In this document: positions 1 to 7,564 of the stretch, piece after piece | Layout: every line of letters begins with the position of its first letter | Position numbering within the stretch: position 1 is the first letter of the stretch | Origin: Lactobacillus hominis DSM 23910 = CRBIP 24.179 | GTDB lineage: Bacteria > Bacillota > Bacilli > Lactobacillales > Lactobacillaceae | Direction: 5' to 3' | Length of the DNA: 49,084 bases | NCBI RefSeq assembly: GCF_000296835.1 | Contig: NZ_CAKE01000020.1 | Coordinates: 1-49,084 of the forward strand | The notes under the pieces: generated by a model | The model's database searches: none | What the model was told of the DNA's origin: nothing | Seen by the model: only the letters and a program-made list of their open reading frames with translations | Made by a program: the position numbers and the translations under genes

Positions 1-463
1 AGAAGACGATTAAATAAATTGAAAAATATTTTTTAAAAACAGCAAATATATAAAATAATGCATAAATAACTGATGTGATGCTATTTTAGAGGGCTTATTA
101 AATAGACCTTAGCATGTTATTAATTAACATATAGTTATATAACCATAAAATTATATTTATGATATAAGCAGAGTAAATGAGTAACGAAACATAAAAGGAA
201 TCATTAGTTATTTTAAATATACTTACATGTTATTAAATAAATGTCGATATTGTGCTTACATATAACATTTTAGATAATTTATTAATAGCAAAATGTGATA
301 AACACAGAATAATGTTATTTATAAAACGAATTAAAAGAATGAGGTAAAAGCAATAAATTATAGTTTTATAAATAACATGTGTTGTTTTTTATCAAAAAAA
401 GGACTAATATAAGAGTTGAAAGTTAAAAGTACTTAGAAATCAATTATTTAGAAGGTAAGAGAA
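1..463. other. AT-rich intergenic region
   Basis: No gene is visible in these 463 bases, which are strongly AT-rich on both strands. The hexamer ATGTTA or its complement TAACAT recurs: a near-palindrome sits at 114-130, further copies lie near 228 and 263, and two form the ends of the perfect dyad at 312-378. A weak promoter candidate for the next gene is TTGTTT (382-387), 17 bases, TAATAT (405-410). The left edge of the window cuts whatever gene lies upstream. Confidence 0.6.
312..378. promoter_or_regulatory. 16-bp perfect inverted repeat upstream of secreted-protein gene
   Basis: Bases 312-327 are the exact reverse complement of 363-378 (16 of 16), separated by 35 bases. The right arm ends a few bases before a weak -35 candidate (382-387). 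There is no T-run after it, so it is not a typical terminator. It could be a regulator binding site or an mRNA leader hairpin; the sequence alone cannot tell. Confidence 0.4.
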
Positions 464-1072
464 ATGAAGATTCAAAAAGATGTTGCAAGTATAATTGCCT
501 TAGTTTCAGCAGGAACAATGATTGGACTTGGTTCAAATACTGTTCATGCTGCAACTAATGATCAGAGTTCTATTTCTCAAGAAGCAGATTATCCAAAATT
601 AGGTGCTGCTGAAGATGCACCAACTGCTCCTGAATCTGATGAAGCAAATTATCCAAAGCTTGCTCCAGCTGAAGATGCTCCAAAGGCTCCACAAGCTCGA
701 AGCCAAACTTTGAAAGTAAGACAAAATAATCAAGCAAAGCAATCTACCGCATTAAGGACTCAAACTCAAAATTCAGCAAATATTAATAAGCCAGCTCAAA
801 CAGCTAAATCTACTCAAACTCTAGAAGTAGTGCAAGCTCCAAAAGCTAATAAAAAGGTAGCTGTAAATAAAGCAAAGAATGTAGCAAGTAAAAAAGTTAA
901 GAAAGCTACAAATAAAAAAACTGTTTTAAAGAAAACATCAAAAGCACAAAGCAAGACCGCTAAAAAGAGCTATCCAAAGCATTTTGTAGAATTAAAAGAT
1001 GCTATTGCTGGCTCAGCAGTTGTTTTAGCTACCGGTGTAACAACTTTAGCAGTTAAAAAGATTAAAAAGTAA
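464..1072 (+). CDS. secreted, Lys-rich membrane-anchored surface protein, unknown function
   Basis: I do not recognise the family. The 202-residue product starts with a signal peptide (positive N-terminus, hydrophobic core, likely cleavage after VHA near residue 29). Next come two tandem copies of an acidic Pro/Ala unit built on YPKL..AEDAP (about residues 43-78), then a Gln/Ala/Lys-rich stretch that becomes strongly basic (about 130-170). The C-terminus is one hydrophobic segment (about 181-197) followed by KKIKK. That tail resembles the end of a sorting signal, but no LPXTG precedes it, so it is probably held by the membrane. The basic region could bind teichoic acid or wall polymers (inference). 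The ribosome site GAAGGTAAGAG precedes ATG 464. It is a single gene followed by a terminator at 1155-1191. Confidence 0.7.
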   Translation: MKIQKDVASIIALVSAGTMIGLGSNTVHAATNDQSSISQEADYPKLGAAEDAPTAPESDEANYPKLAPAEDAPKAPQARSQTLKVRQNNQAKQSTALRTQTQNSANINKPAQTAKSTQTLEVVQAPKANKKVAVNKAKNVASKKVKKATNKKTVLKKTSKAQSKTAKKSYPKHFVELKDAIAGSAVVLATGVTTLAVKKIKK

Positions 1073-1154
1073 TTTGTATTATATAGATAGTAAAAATTAG
1101 ATAATTTTGGTTTACCCAACCCATAATTATCTGTATGATGTGAATAGAAGATTT

Positions 1155-1191
1155 AAAAAGCCTTGTATTAACCCACAATACAAGACTTTTT
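1155..1191. terminator. Rho-independent terminator after the secreted-protein gene
   Basis: An 8-bp perfect stem (CTTGTATT 1162-1169 with AATACAAG 1177-1184) is extended by AAAAAG pairing with CTTTTT after a one-base mismatch, and ends in a T-run. The A/T symmetry would allow function in both directions. Confidence 0.85.
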
Positions 1192-1210
1192 GTTTGCTAA
1201 TAATAAACAA

Positions 1211-1244
1211 TGTATGCCCTTACATTAAAAACATAGCGTATACT
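1211..1244 (+). promoter_or_regulatory. fumC promoter region with cre-like box
   Basis: TGTATGCCCTTACA (1211-1224) matches the catabolite-responsive consensus TGWAARCGYTWNCW at all but two positions. A good -10 hexamer TATACT lies at 1239-1244, and the ribosome site AAGGAAGG at 1258-1265 serves ATG 1277. No strong -35 is seen at the usual distance. CcpA control is an inference from the match and from a better cre match before the mdh-like gene. Confidence 0.4.
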
Positions 1245-1276
1245 ATATTTGATGAATAAGGAAGGAATTAATAATT

Positions 1277-2683
1277 ATGGTAGAAAAAGGTTATCGTGTC
1301 GAAAGCGACACATTAGGTCCTGTTGAGATTCCAGAAGATGCTTTGTGGGGCCCTCAAACTCAAAGAAGTAAAAATAATTTCCACACTGGAGCTTTAATGC
1401 CGATTGCGATTATTCGTGCGCTATTACAAATCAAGCGTGCGGCAGCTCAAGCAAATATGGATGCTGGCAAGCAAACGCAAGAAAAAGGACATGCAATTAT
1501 CGATGCAATTCATGATTTACTTGCGATGAATGATAGTGAATTGCAACAATTTTTCCCACTTCACATTTATCAGACTGGTTCAGGTACTCAAACTAACATG
1601 AACGTTAACGAAGTGGTCGCCAATTTAGCAAATAAAAATCATCCAGGATTGGATATTTTACCTAATGATGACGTAAACATGGGACAATCTTCTAATGATA
1701 CTTTCCCTACAGCGATGAATTTAGTCGCAACCCAGGCGCTAGATGATTTAAAGCCATCATTAAAACACTTAATCAAGGAATTAAAGATCAAGCAAGATGA
1801 ATATTGGACCACAGTGAAAGTTGGTAGAACTCACTTGCAAGATGCTGTGCCACTTACTTTTGGGCAAGAAATTTCAGGTTATATTTCAGCATTAAATCAT
1901 GATCTTTCCTATATTAATGAACTTGAAGAAACTTTATATGAATTACCAATTGGCGGTACTGCTGTGGGTACTGGTTTAAATGCAGCACCGGGAATGGCAG
2001 AAGAAATTTCTGAACGTTTATCAAGAAAATACGGTCACGAATTTAAAGTTAAGACTAATAAATTCTTTGGCTTAGCTAATCACTCAGGCTTAAATGTGGT
2101 CCACGGTGCATTAAAGGCATTAGCAGCCGATATGTTTAAGATTGCTCAGGATATTAGATTTTTGGGTTCAGGTCCACGCGCAGGTTTAGGCGAATTAAAC
2201 TTACCTGCAAATGAACCTGGGTCATCAATCATGCCTGGTAAAGTAAATCCAACTCAAGCTGAAGCCGTTACAATGGCAAGTTTAAGAGTGTTCGGTAATG
2301 ACACCACAATTACTATGGCTGCATCCCAAGGTAATTTTGAAATGAATGTCTTTAAACCAGTTATGATTGCAGCATTCTTGGAATCGGCAGATGTTTTATC
2401 AGGCACTATTTCTAGTTTTGCTGATAAGATGATCCATGGAATGACAGTTAATAAAGAAAGAATGAATCGTGATGTTTCAGATTCACTAATGACAGTTACT
2501 GCGCTTTCACCGCATATTGGTTATCATGCTGCAGCTAAGATTGCCCAAAAAGCAGCTAAAAATAAGACTACTTTGCGTCGTGCCGCTTTAGAAAGCGGAA
2601 AAGTAACTGCTGAGCAATATGATGAGTGGATGAAGCCAATTACAATGACTAATGCGATGAACACTAAGCCAATTGATGACTAA
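1277..2683 (+). CDS. fumC: class II fumarate hydratase
   Basis: Interconverts L-malate and fumarate without a metal cofactor, in the cytoplasm. The 468-residue length is normal for class II. The superfamily signature GSSIMPGKVNP is intact (about residues 315-325), with the substrate-binding TGSGTQTNMN block near 95 and the GRTHLQDAVP block near 185. ATG 1277 follows AAGGAAGG. The next gene is a fumarate-reductase flavoprotein 28 bases downstream, and an LDH/MDH-family gene follows that, so this fumarase probably works from malate to fumarate in a reductive branch ending in succinate. The upstream region has a cre-like box. Confidence 0.96.
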   Translation: MVEKGYRVESDTLGPVEIPEDALWGPQTQRSKNNFHTGALMPIAIIRALLQIKRAAAQANMDAGKQTQEKGHAIIDAIHDLLAMNDSELQQFFPLHIYQTGSGTQTNMNVNEVVANLANKNHPGLDILPNDDVNMGQSSNDTFPTAMNLVATQALDDLKPSLKHLIKELKIKQDEYWTTVKVGRTHLQDAVPLTFGQEISGYISALNHDLSYINELEETLYELPIGGTAVGTGLNAAPGMAEEISERLSRKYGHEFKVKTNKFFGLANHSGLNVVHGALKALAADMFKIAQDIRFLGSGPRAGLGELNLPANEPGSSIMPGKVNPTQAEAVTMASLRVFGNDTTITMAASQGNFEMNVFKPVMIAAFLESADVLSGTISSFADKMIHGMTVNKERMNRDVSDSLMTVTALSPHIGYHAAAKIAQKAAKNKTTLRRAALESGKVTAEQYDEWMKPITMTNAMNTKPIDD

Positions 2684-2711
2684 CTAAGAGCAAAAAGGTA
2701 ATGAGGTATTT

Positions 2712-4100
2712 ATGTCAAAATTTGTTTTTACGCCAAATAATGCTAATGAAATGAAAGACAGCTATGATGCAATTATCGTAGGATCTGGTGGTACCGGTTT
2801 AACTGCGGCACTTCAAGCACATGAATTAGGCTTAAGTGTCGTAGTTTTTGAAAAAAATAAAACTCTAGGTGGCAATACCAATCGTGCATCCTCTGGAATG
2901 AATGCATCTGAAACTTTTGTTCAACTTGACGAAGGTGTAATTGATAATAAACAAGATTTTTATGAGGAAACCTTAAAAGGTGGAGGATTATTAAATGATC
3001 GTCCAATGCTTCAATTTTTCGTAGATCATTCAGCATTAGCAATTGACTGGTTAATGAAGCATGGCATTGAATTAACTGATTTAACTATTACTGGTGGTAT
3101 GAGTAAAAAAAGAGCTCACCGCCCAGCTTCAATGGCGCCTGTCGGAAATTATTTAGTGACTGGTCTTTTAAAAAAGATTAGTGAAGAAAAGATTCCTGTT
3201 TTTAATGAAAGCAAAGTCGTGGAATTAATTAGAGACAATGAAAATAAAGTTCAAGGCGTCAAAATAAAAACTGATCATGGAGAAAAGACAGTTGCGGCAA
3301 ATAGTATTTTGCTGGCTACAGGTGGTTTTGGTGCTTCTAAAGCTCTTATTAAAAAATATCGTCCTGATTTAGTTGATTATAAAACTACGAATCAACCAGG
3401 AGCTACTGGCGATGGTTTAAAGCTAGCTGAAAATGTAGATGCACAATTAATGCAGATGGATTTTGTTCAAGTTCACCCAACGGCACAAACAGATGGAGAT
3501 CATGTCTTTTTAATTGGTGAGGGCGTTCGTGGTGAAGGTGCAATTTTAATTAATAAAGCTGGGAAGCGTTTTATCAACGAATTAGCCACACGAAAAGTTG
3601 TTTCTAATGCAATTACTTCATTAAATGAAGATGGAGCATATTTAGTGTTTGATCAAGGTGTACGTGACCACTTTAAGGCAATTGAATTTTATGCCCATAT
3701 TGGATTAGTTGAAACAGGTCAAACAGTTTCTGAATTAGCTCAAAAAATTGATGTTGACGCAAAGAATCTTGAACAAACAATAAAGTCATGGAATGAGGCA
3801 GTCGATCAAAAAGCCGATGCTGAATATGGACGCACTACTGGGATGGAACGTAAATTGGAGAATGCTCCTTATTACGCAATTCACATTCATCCAGCTATTC
3901 ACTATACAATGGGTGGCATTCATATCTTGCCAGATACTCGAGTTTTAGATGGAAACGGCAATGTGATTTGTGGATTATATGCAGCTGGAGAAGTTGCTGG
4001 CGGTTTACATGGAAATAACCGTATCGGTGGTAATTCGATTGCTGAAACGGTGATCTTTGGCCGTCAAGCTGGAATTGAAATGGCAAAAAATAATCATTAA
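2712..4100 (+). CDS. soluble fumarate reductase flavoprotein (FrdA/flavocytochrome c family)
   Basis: FAD enzyme of the fumarate reductase/succinate dehydrogenase flavoprotein family, 462 residues, probably reducing fumarate to succinate. The Rossmann motif GSGGTG is near residue 24 and the FAD-binding end block GLYAAGEVAGGLHG..RIGGNS near residues 419-440. Active-site residues known from Shewanella flavocytochrome c3 can be placed: E270 and R273 in GEGVRG (Glu378/Arg381), R294 in ATRK (Arg402, the proton donor), His in VHPTAQ at 255, and His/Arg in the final GGLHGNNRIGG. It has no signal peptide, heme domain or FMN-linker domain, so the electron donor is unknown; a free flavin or an NADH:flavin partner is possible. 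It lies 28 bases after fumC, probably in one transcript, with GGTAATGAGGT before ATG 2712. Confidence 0.9.
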   Translation: MSKFVFTPNNANEMKDSYDAIIVGSGGTGLTAALQAHELGLSVVVFEKNKTLGGNTNRASSGMNASETFVQLDEGVIDNKQDFYEETLKGGGLLNDRPMLQFFVDHSALAIDWLMKHGIELTDLTITGGMSKKRAHRPASMAPVGNYLVTGLLKKISEEKIPVFNESKVVELIRDNENKVQGVKIKTDHGEKTVAANSILLATGGFGASKALIKKYRPDLVDYKTTNQPGATGDGLKLAENVDAQLMQMDFVQVHPTAQTDGDHVFLIGEGVRGEGAILINKAGKRFINELATRKVVSNAITSLNEDGAYLVFDQGVRDHFKAIEFYAHIGLVETGQTVSELAQKIDVDAKNLEQTIKSWNEAVDQKADAEYGRTTGMERKLENAPYYAIHIHPAIHYTMGGIHILPDTRVLDGNGNVICGLYAAGEVAGGLHGNNRIGGNSIAETVIFGRQAGIEMAKNNH

Positions 4101-4110
4101 ATCTAATACT

Positions 4111-4148
4111 TGTAAAGGCTTTCATTTTTAATAATAGTTGTGTATACT
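4111..4148 (+). promoter_or_regulatory. promoter with cre-like operator before the mdh-like gene
   Basis: TGTAAAGGCTTTCA (4111-4124) fits the cre consensus TGWAARCGYTWNCW with one mismatch. A -10 box TATACT (4143-4148) is 17 bases downstream of a weak -35 TTTCAT (4120-4125), so the cre-like site covers the -35. This arrangement is typical of CcpA repression. It is seen only as a sequence match. Confidence 0.5.
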
Positions 4149-4193
4149 TATTTGTGTAATGATGAACAAGTTAAACAAAAGGAAGTAAAAAAT

Positions 4194-5120
4194 ATGAATA
4201 ATAGAAAAGTTTTCTTAGTTGGTGACGGTCGGGTAGGTTCAACTTTTGCTAATGATTTATTGCAAAATGTGAAAATTAGCGAATTAGTAATTTGCGATGT
4301 TGCTAAAGAATTAACTGTCGGCGATGCCATGGATCTTGAAGATTTGGCTCCATTTGTCGGTCCAGTTAAAGTTGTAAGTGGGGATTATAGTGATGCTAGC
4401 GATGCTGATATTGCTGTAATTACTGCTGGTGTTGCTAGAAAACCGGGAATGACCAGATTAGATTTAGTAAATGCCAATGTGAAGATTTTGAAGTCAATTG
4501 TTAAACCTATCGTTGATAGTGGATTTAAGGGTATTTTCGTAGTTTCTGCAAATCCTGTTGACATCTTAACTACTTTAACTCAAAAGTTATCCGGCTTTCC
4601 AAAGAACCGCGTAATTGGTACTGGAACTTCTCTTGATACAGCAAGATTACGAGTTGCTTTGGCTAAGAAAACTGGTGCAAACATTGATAACGTGGATGCA
4701 TATGTTTTAGGTGAGCATGGAGATACTTCATTTGAAAACTTCGATGAAGCCATTATCGATCACAAAGCTTTGCGTTCATACAGTGAATTAAGCGATGATG
4801 TTTTAACTGAAATTGAAACTGATGTCCGTAAAAAAGGTGGTAAGATCATTGCAAACAAAGGCGCAACATTCTATGGCGTTGCAATGTGCTTAACCCAAAT
4901 TTGTAAAGCAATCTTTGAAAATAAAGCTCGTGTATTGCCAGTATCAGCACCTTTAACTGGTGAATACGGCGTTAAGGACTTATACTTAGGTACGCCAAGC
5001 GTAATCACAGCTAACGGTATTTCAGATGTGATTGAACTTCACTTATCAAAAGAAGAAAAAGAAAAGATGACTTACTCAGCTGAAAAGATGAAGGAAGTTT
5101 TAGACGGTATCGAACTTTAA
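4194..5120 (+). CDS. L-lactate/malate dehydrogenase family enzyme with malate-type specificity residue
   Basis: NAD-dependent 2-hydroxyacid dehydrogenase, 308 residues. The start is ATG 4194 behind AAAGGAAG; an upstream in-frame ATG at 4140 lacks a ribosome site and lies in the promoter. The NAD motif VGDGRVG is near residue 6, and an Asp after beta-2 (ICD) favours NAD. The catalytic His is H175 in GEHGD. The residue that sets substrate choice, Gln102 in lactate dehydrogenases (NQKPG), is Arg here: R82 in ARKPGM. Gln to Arg at this place is the classic LDH-to-MDH switch. The FBP-site residue His188 is Asp (D168), so FBP activation is unlikely. With fumC and fumarate reductase just upstream, oxaloacetate to malate is the likely reaction. 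Automatic annotation would probably call it lactate dehydrogenase. A terminator follows. Confidence 0.85.
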   Translation: MNNRKVFLVGDGRVGSTFANDLLQNVKISELVICDVAKELTVGDAMDLEDLAPFVGPVKVVSGDYSDASDADIAVITAGVARKPGMTRLDLVNANVKILKSIVKPIVDSGFKGIFVVSANPVDILTTLTQKLSGFPKNRVIGTGTSLDTARLRVALAKKTGANIDNVDAYVLGEHGDTSFENFDEAIIDHKALRSYSELSDDVLTEIETDVRKKGGKIIANKGATFYGVAMCLTQICKAIFENKARVLPVSAPLTGEYGVKDLYLGTPSVITANGISDVIELHLSKEEKEKMTYSAEKMKEVLDGIEL

Positions 5121-5140
5121 AAATAGTTTGAAATTATGCA

Positions 5141-5175
5141 AGATCTGGCCTATTTTAATGGACCAGATCTTTTTA
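5141..5175 (+). terminator. Rho-independent terminator after the mdh-like gene
   Basis: AGATCTGG (5141-5148) pairs perfectly with CCAGATCT (5163-5170), with a 14-base loop and TTTTT following. Confidence 0.85.
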
Positions 5176-5208
5176 TATAATATTAATTAATATAGAGAGG
5201 TGATTTTA

Positions 5209-6024
5209 ATGGCAATCAAGTTAATTGCAGTAGATTTAGATGGAACATTATTGACTAGGTCAAATACGATTTTGCCTGAAACAGCAAGAACGCTTCAAGT
5301 CGCAAGTAGCCAAGGCATTAAAGTAGTTCTTGCGTCAGGTAGGCCTTTATCTGGAGTAATGCCATTTGCTAGTCAATTAAATTTAAGCGGAAAAGATCAA
5401 TATGCAGTCGTTTTTAATGGTGCTGTTTTGCAAAATTTGGCTGGTGGAATTTTGATGAATCAAGAAATGGACTATCAAGATTTTAATACCATGCTGAGAT
5501 TGCAAAGGTTAGCTCGTGTAAATGTTCATTTTGAAACTACCGAATGTTTTTGGACCTGTGATCATGATTTAAGTGTGCAAATGCAGATTAATGCAGCTTT
5601 AACTGATAATATGTTAAAAGTTAGACACCGAGAAGAGATTCCGAAAGATTTTAAATTTAATAAAGTTGGCTTTACTTGTCAAAAAGATGATGGTCAAGTC
5701 GAAAAACTGTGGAACACTTTGCCATATTGGGCTTTTGATAAATACGATATTGTAAAAAGTCTTGATACTTGCATTGAATTGAATACTAAAGGTGCTTCTA
5801 AAGGAAATGCTTTAATGGAACTAGCAGATCGCCTTAAAATTGAACAAACGCAAGTTATGGTCTTTGGCGATCAGGGAAATGACATTTCAATGTTTGAAAA
5901 TCCTAACTTTAAAAAGATGGCAATGGGCAATGCTATTTCTAATATTAAAGAAAAAGCGGACTATATAACTGACGATAATAATCATAATGGAATTGCCAAA
6001 GCTTTGAAGAAGTTTGTTTTATAA
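5209..6024 (+). CDS. Cof-type HAD-superfamily phosphatase
   Basis: Mg-dependent phosphohydrolase of the HAD IIB (Cof/YidA) group, 271 residues, probably acting on small sugar or nucleotide phosphates; the substrate cannot be told. Motif I DLDGTLL is at about residues 8-14 with both Asp residues. The Ser/Gly motif LASGRP is near 45, the large C2 cap lies in the middle, and the end motif GDQGNDISM is near 223. I use ATG 5209 because AGAGAGGTGAT lies just before it; an in-frame GTG at 5200 falls inside that site. It stands alone between a terminator and the exporter gene. Confidence 0.9.
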   Translation: MAIKLIAVDLDGTLLTRSNTILPETARTLQVASSQGIKVVLASGRPLSGVMPFASQLNLSGKDQYAVVFNGAVLQNLAGGILMNQEMDYQDFNTMLRLQRLARVNVHFETTECFWTCDHDLSVQMQINAALTDNMLKVRHREEIPKDFKFNKVGFTCQKDDGQVEKLWNTLPYWAFDKYDIVKSLDTCIELNTKGASKGNALMELADRLKIEQTQVMVFGDQGNDISMFENPNFKKMAMGNAISNIKEKADYITDDNNHNGIAKALKKFVL

Positions 6025-6089
6025 AGCAATTATTGTGGTATTATTTTTAAGTAACACAATAATATTAGGGAAGCTTTGAATAACAAAAG

Positions 6090-7463
6090 ATGAAAAATCA
6101 AGATAAAAACGAACGAGTCAACAAGCTCCATCGAATTCATAATCTGTCTCACCATCACCATATGCGAATTCGTTGGCAAGATTTTTTTACAAGCGATAAT
6201 GTCACCTCGGCTAAAGATGCTAATTTAGCAGAAAGATCTGTTATCGTAGGGCATATTGGAATGATGCTTTTATCTTATGGAACTGGGGCATGGCGTGTCA
6301 GAAGCGCAATGAATACAATTGCACGGAGTTTAGATATGACGTGTTCTGCTGATATTGGATTAGTTTCATTAGAATATACTTGCGTTGATCAAGACGGCCA
6401 TAGTTATACTCAGGCATTGAGCTTACCAAGTACCGGAGTTAACACTACCAAGCTTGATTTAATGGAAAAGTTTGTTAATGAGTTCAAAGAAGACAAGGGG
6501 AACTGGACTATTGGACAAATTCATAATCGACTTAGTAAAATTTCGCAAATGAAAGCCGCTTACATGCCTTGGCAAGTTGCCTTAGCCGCTGGTTTAGCAT
6601 GTGCTGGATTTATTTTTTTATTGGGTGGCGGAATTTTTGAAGTTATCTGTGCCTTTTTTGGAGCTTGTGCGGGTAACTACGTCCGTAGAAAAATGGGTGA
6701 TCGTCATTTAACTATTTTGGCCAATATTACTGTCGCCGTTGCTGTGGCATGTTGCGTTTATGTATTAGTCTTTTATCTAATTAGGTTATTTTATCCAATT
6801 AGTTTGCGTCACTTAGATGGATATATTGGTGCATGTCTATTTGTAATTCCAGGATTTCCATTTATTACTTCTGGTCTGGACATTTCTAAACTTGATATGA
6901 GGTCTGGACTAGAAAGAATGGCTTATGCAGTGATGATTATTGTTGTTGCTACAGCAGTTGGCTGGGTTACAGCATTATGTTTGAATTTGCATCCACAAGA
7001 TTTCTTGCCATTGAATTTAAATCCAACTCTCTTAACGTCATTTAGACTAGTTGCTAGCTTTTGCGGTGTGTTCGGCTTTTCCATTATGTTTAACTCACAT
7101 CCTAAAATGGCTGCACTAGCCGGAATTATTGGAGCAGTTGCCAATACCTTACGTTTGAGTCTGGTTGATTGGACTGTAATTCCTCCATCAGCTGCAGCAT
7201 TTTTAGGAGCACTGCTAGCAGGGCTATTGGCCTCTCTTGTTAGAAAAAAAGTTGGATATCCAAGAATTGCAATTACTGTTCCATCGATTGTAATCATGGT
7301 TCCAGGTCTATATATGTATCGTTCGATGTTTAATTTAGGTTTAGCTTCAATAAATGCGGGAGCATTATGGGCAACCAAGGCATTAATGATTGTTCTATGT
7401 TTACCTTTAGGTTTAATTGCGGCTAGAATTATTGCTGATAAAGAATGGCGTCATGCTGGTTAA
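6090..7463 (+). CDS. ThrE-type threonine/serine exporter family membrane protein
   Basis: Fused two-part exporter of the ThrE family, 457 residues. The N-terminal DUF1212-like domain (about residues 40-300) starts with a soluble part containing the GMMLLSYGTGAWRVR block, followed by helices. The C-terminal part (about 310-450) resembles the ThrB-like DUF3815 half. About ten hydrophobic segments are visible after residue 165. In many bacteria the halves are two genes; here they are one, as in Corynebacterium ThrE. The N-terminus is His-rich (HHHH near residue 20). ATG 6090 is the only ATG after an in-frame stop at 6081; the nearest Shine-Dalgarno, AGGGAAG, is unusually far away (16 bases). The transported amino acid or peptide is not known for this copy. 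Confidence 0.85.
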   Translation: MKNQDKNERVNKLHRIHNLSHHHHMRIRWQDFFTSDNVTSAKDANLAERSVIVGHIGMMLLSYGTGAWRVRSAMNTIARSLDMTCSADIGLVSLEYTCVDQDGHSYTQALSLPSTGVNTTKLDLMEKFVNEFKEDKGNWTIGQIHNRLSKISQMKAAYMPWQVALAAGLACAGFIFLLGGGIFEVICAFFGACAGNYVRRKMGDRHLTILANITVAVAVACCVYVLVFYLIRLFYPISLRHLDGYIGACLFVIPGFPFITSGLDISKLDMRSGLERMAYAVMIIVVATAVGWVTALCLNLHPQDFLPLNLNPTLLTSFRLVASFCGVFGFSIMFNSHPKMAALAGIIGAVANTLRLSLVDWTVIPPSAAAFLGALLAGLLASLVRKKVGYPRIAITVPSIVIMVPGLYMYRSMFNLGLASINAGALWATKALMIVLCLPLGLIAARIIADKEWRHAG

Positions 7464-7466
7464 AAG

Positions 7467-7489
7467 AAAGCAGATTAATCTGCTTTTTT
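7467..7489. terminator. compact terminator after the exporter gene
   Basis: AAAGCAGATT and AATCTGCTTT form a nearly loopless palindrome ending in a T6 run. The symmetry means it could also act on the minus strand. Confidence 0.75.
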
Positions 7490-7505
7490 ATTTTGCTTTG
7501 GAAAA

Positions 7506-7532
7506 TTGAAAATTAAAAATTCATGGTATAAT
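7506..7532 (+). promoter_or_regulatory. promoter of the P-type ATPase gene
   Basis: A perfect -10 TATAAT (7527-7532) is preceded by TGG, giving an extended -10. TTGAAA (7506-7511) lies 15 bases upstream as a -35. The ribosome site AAGGTGGTGAT precedes ATG 7565. Confidence 0.7.
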
Positions 7533-7564
7533 TTTAAATAATTTATTGTTAAGGTGGTGATTTA

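Noticed and set aside
4140-4193. Longer N-terminus of the mdh-like gene starting at 4140
   Set aside because: The extra 18 codons cover the promoter -10 and the ribosome site, and are unlike the family.
6923-7378. 151-codon minus-strand frame inside the exporter gene
   Set aside because: Exact shadow of a gene with clear family features; no start signals on the minus strand.
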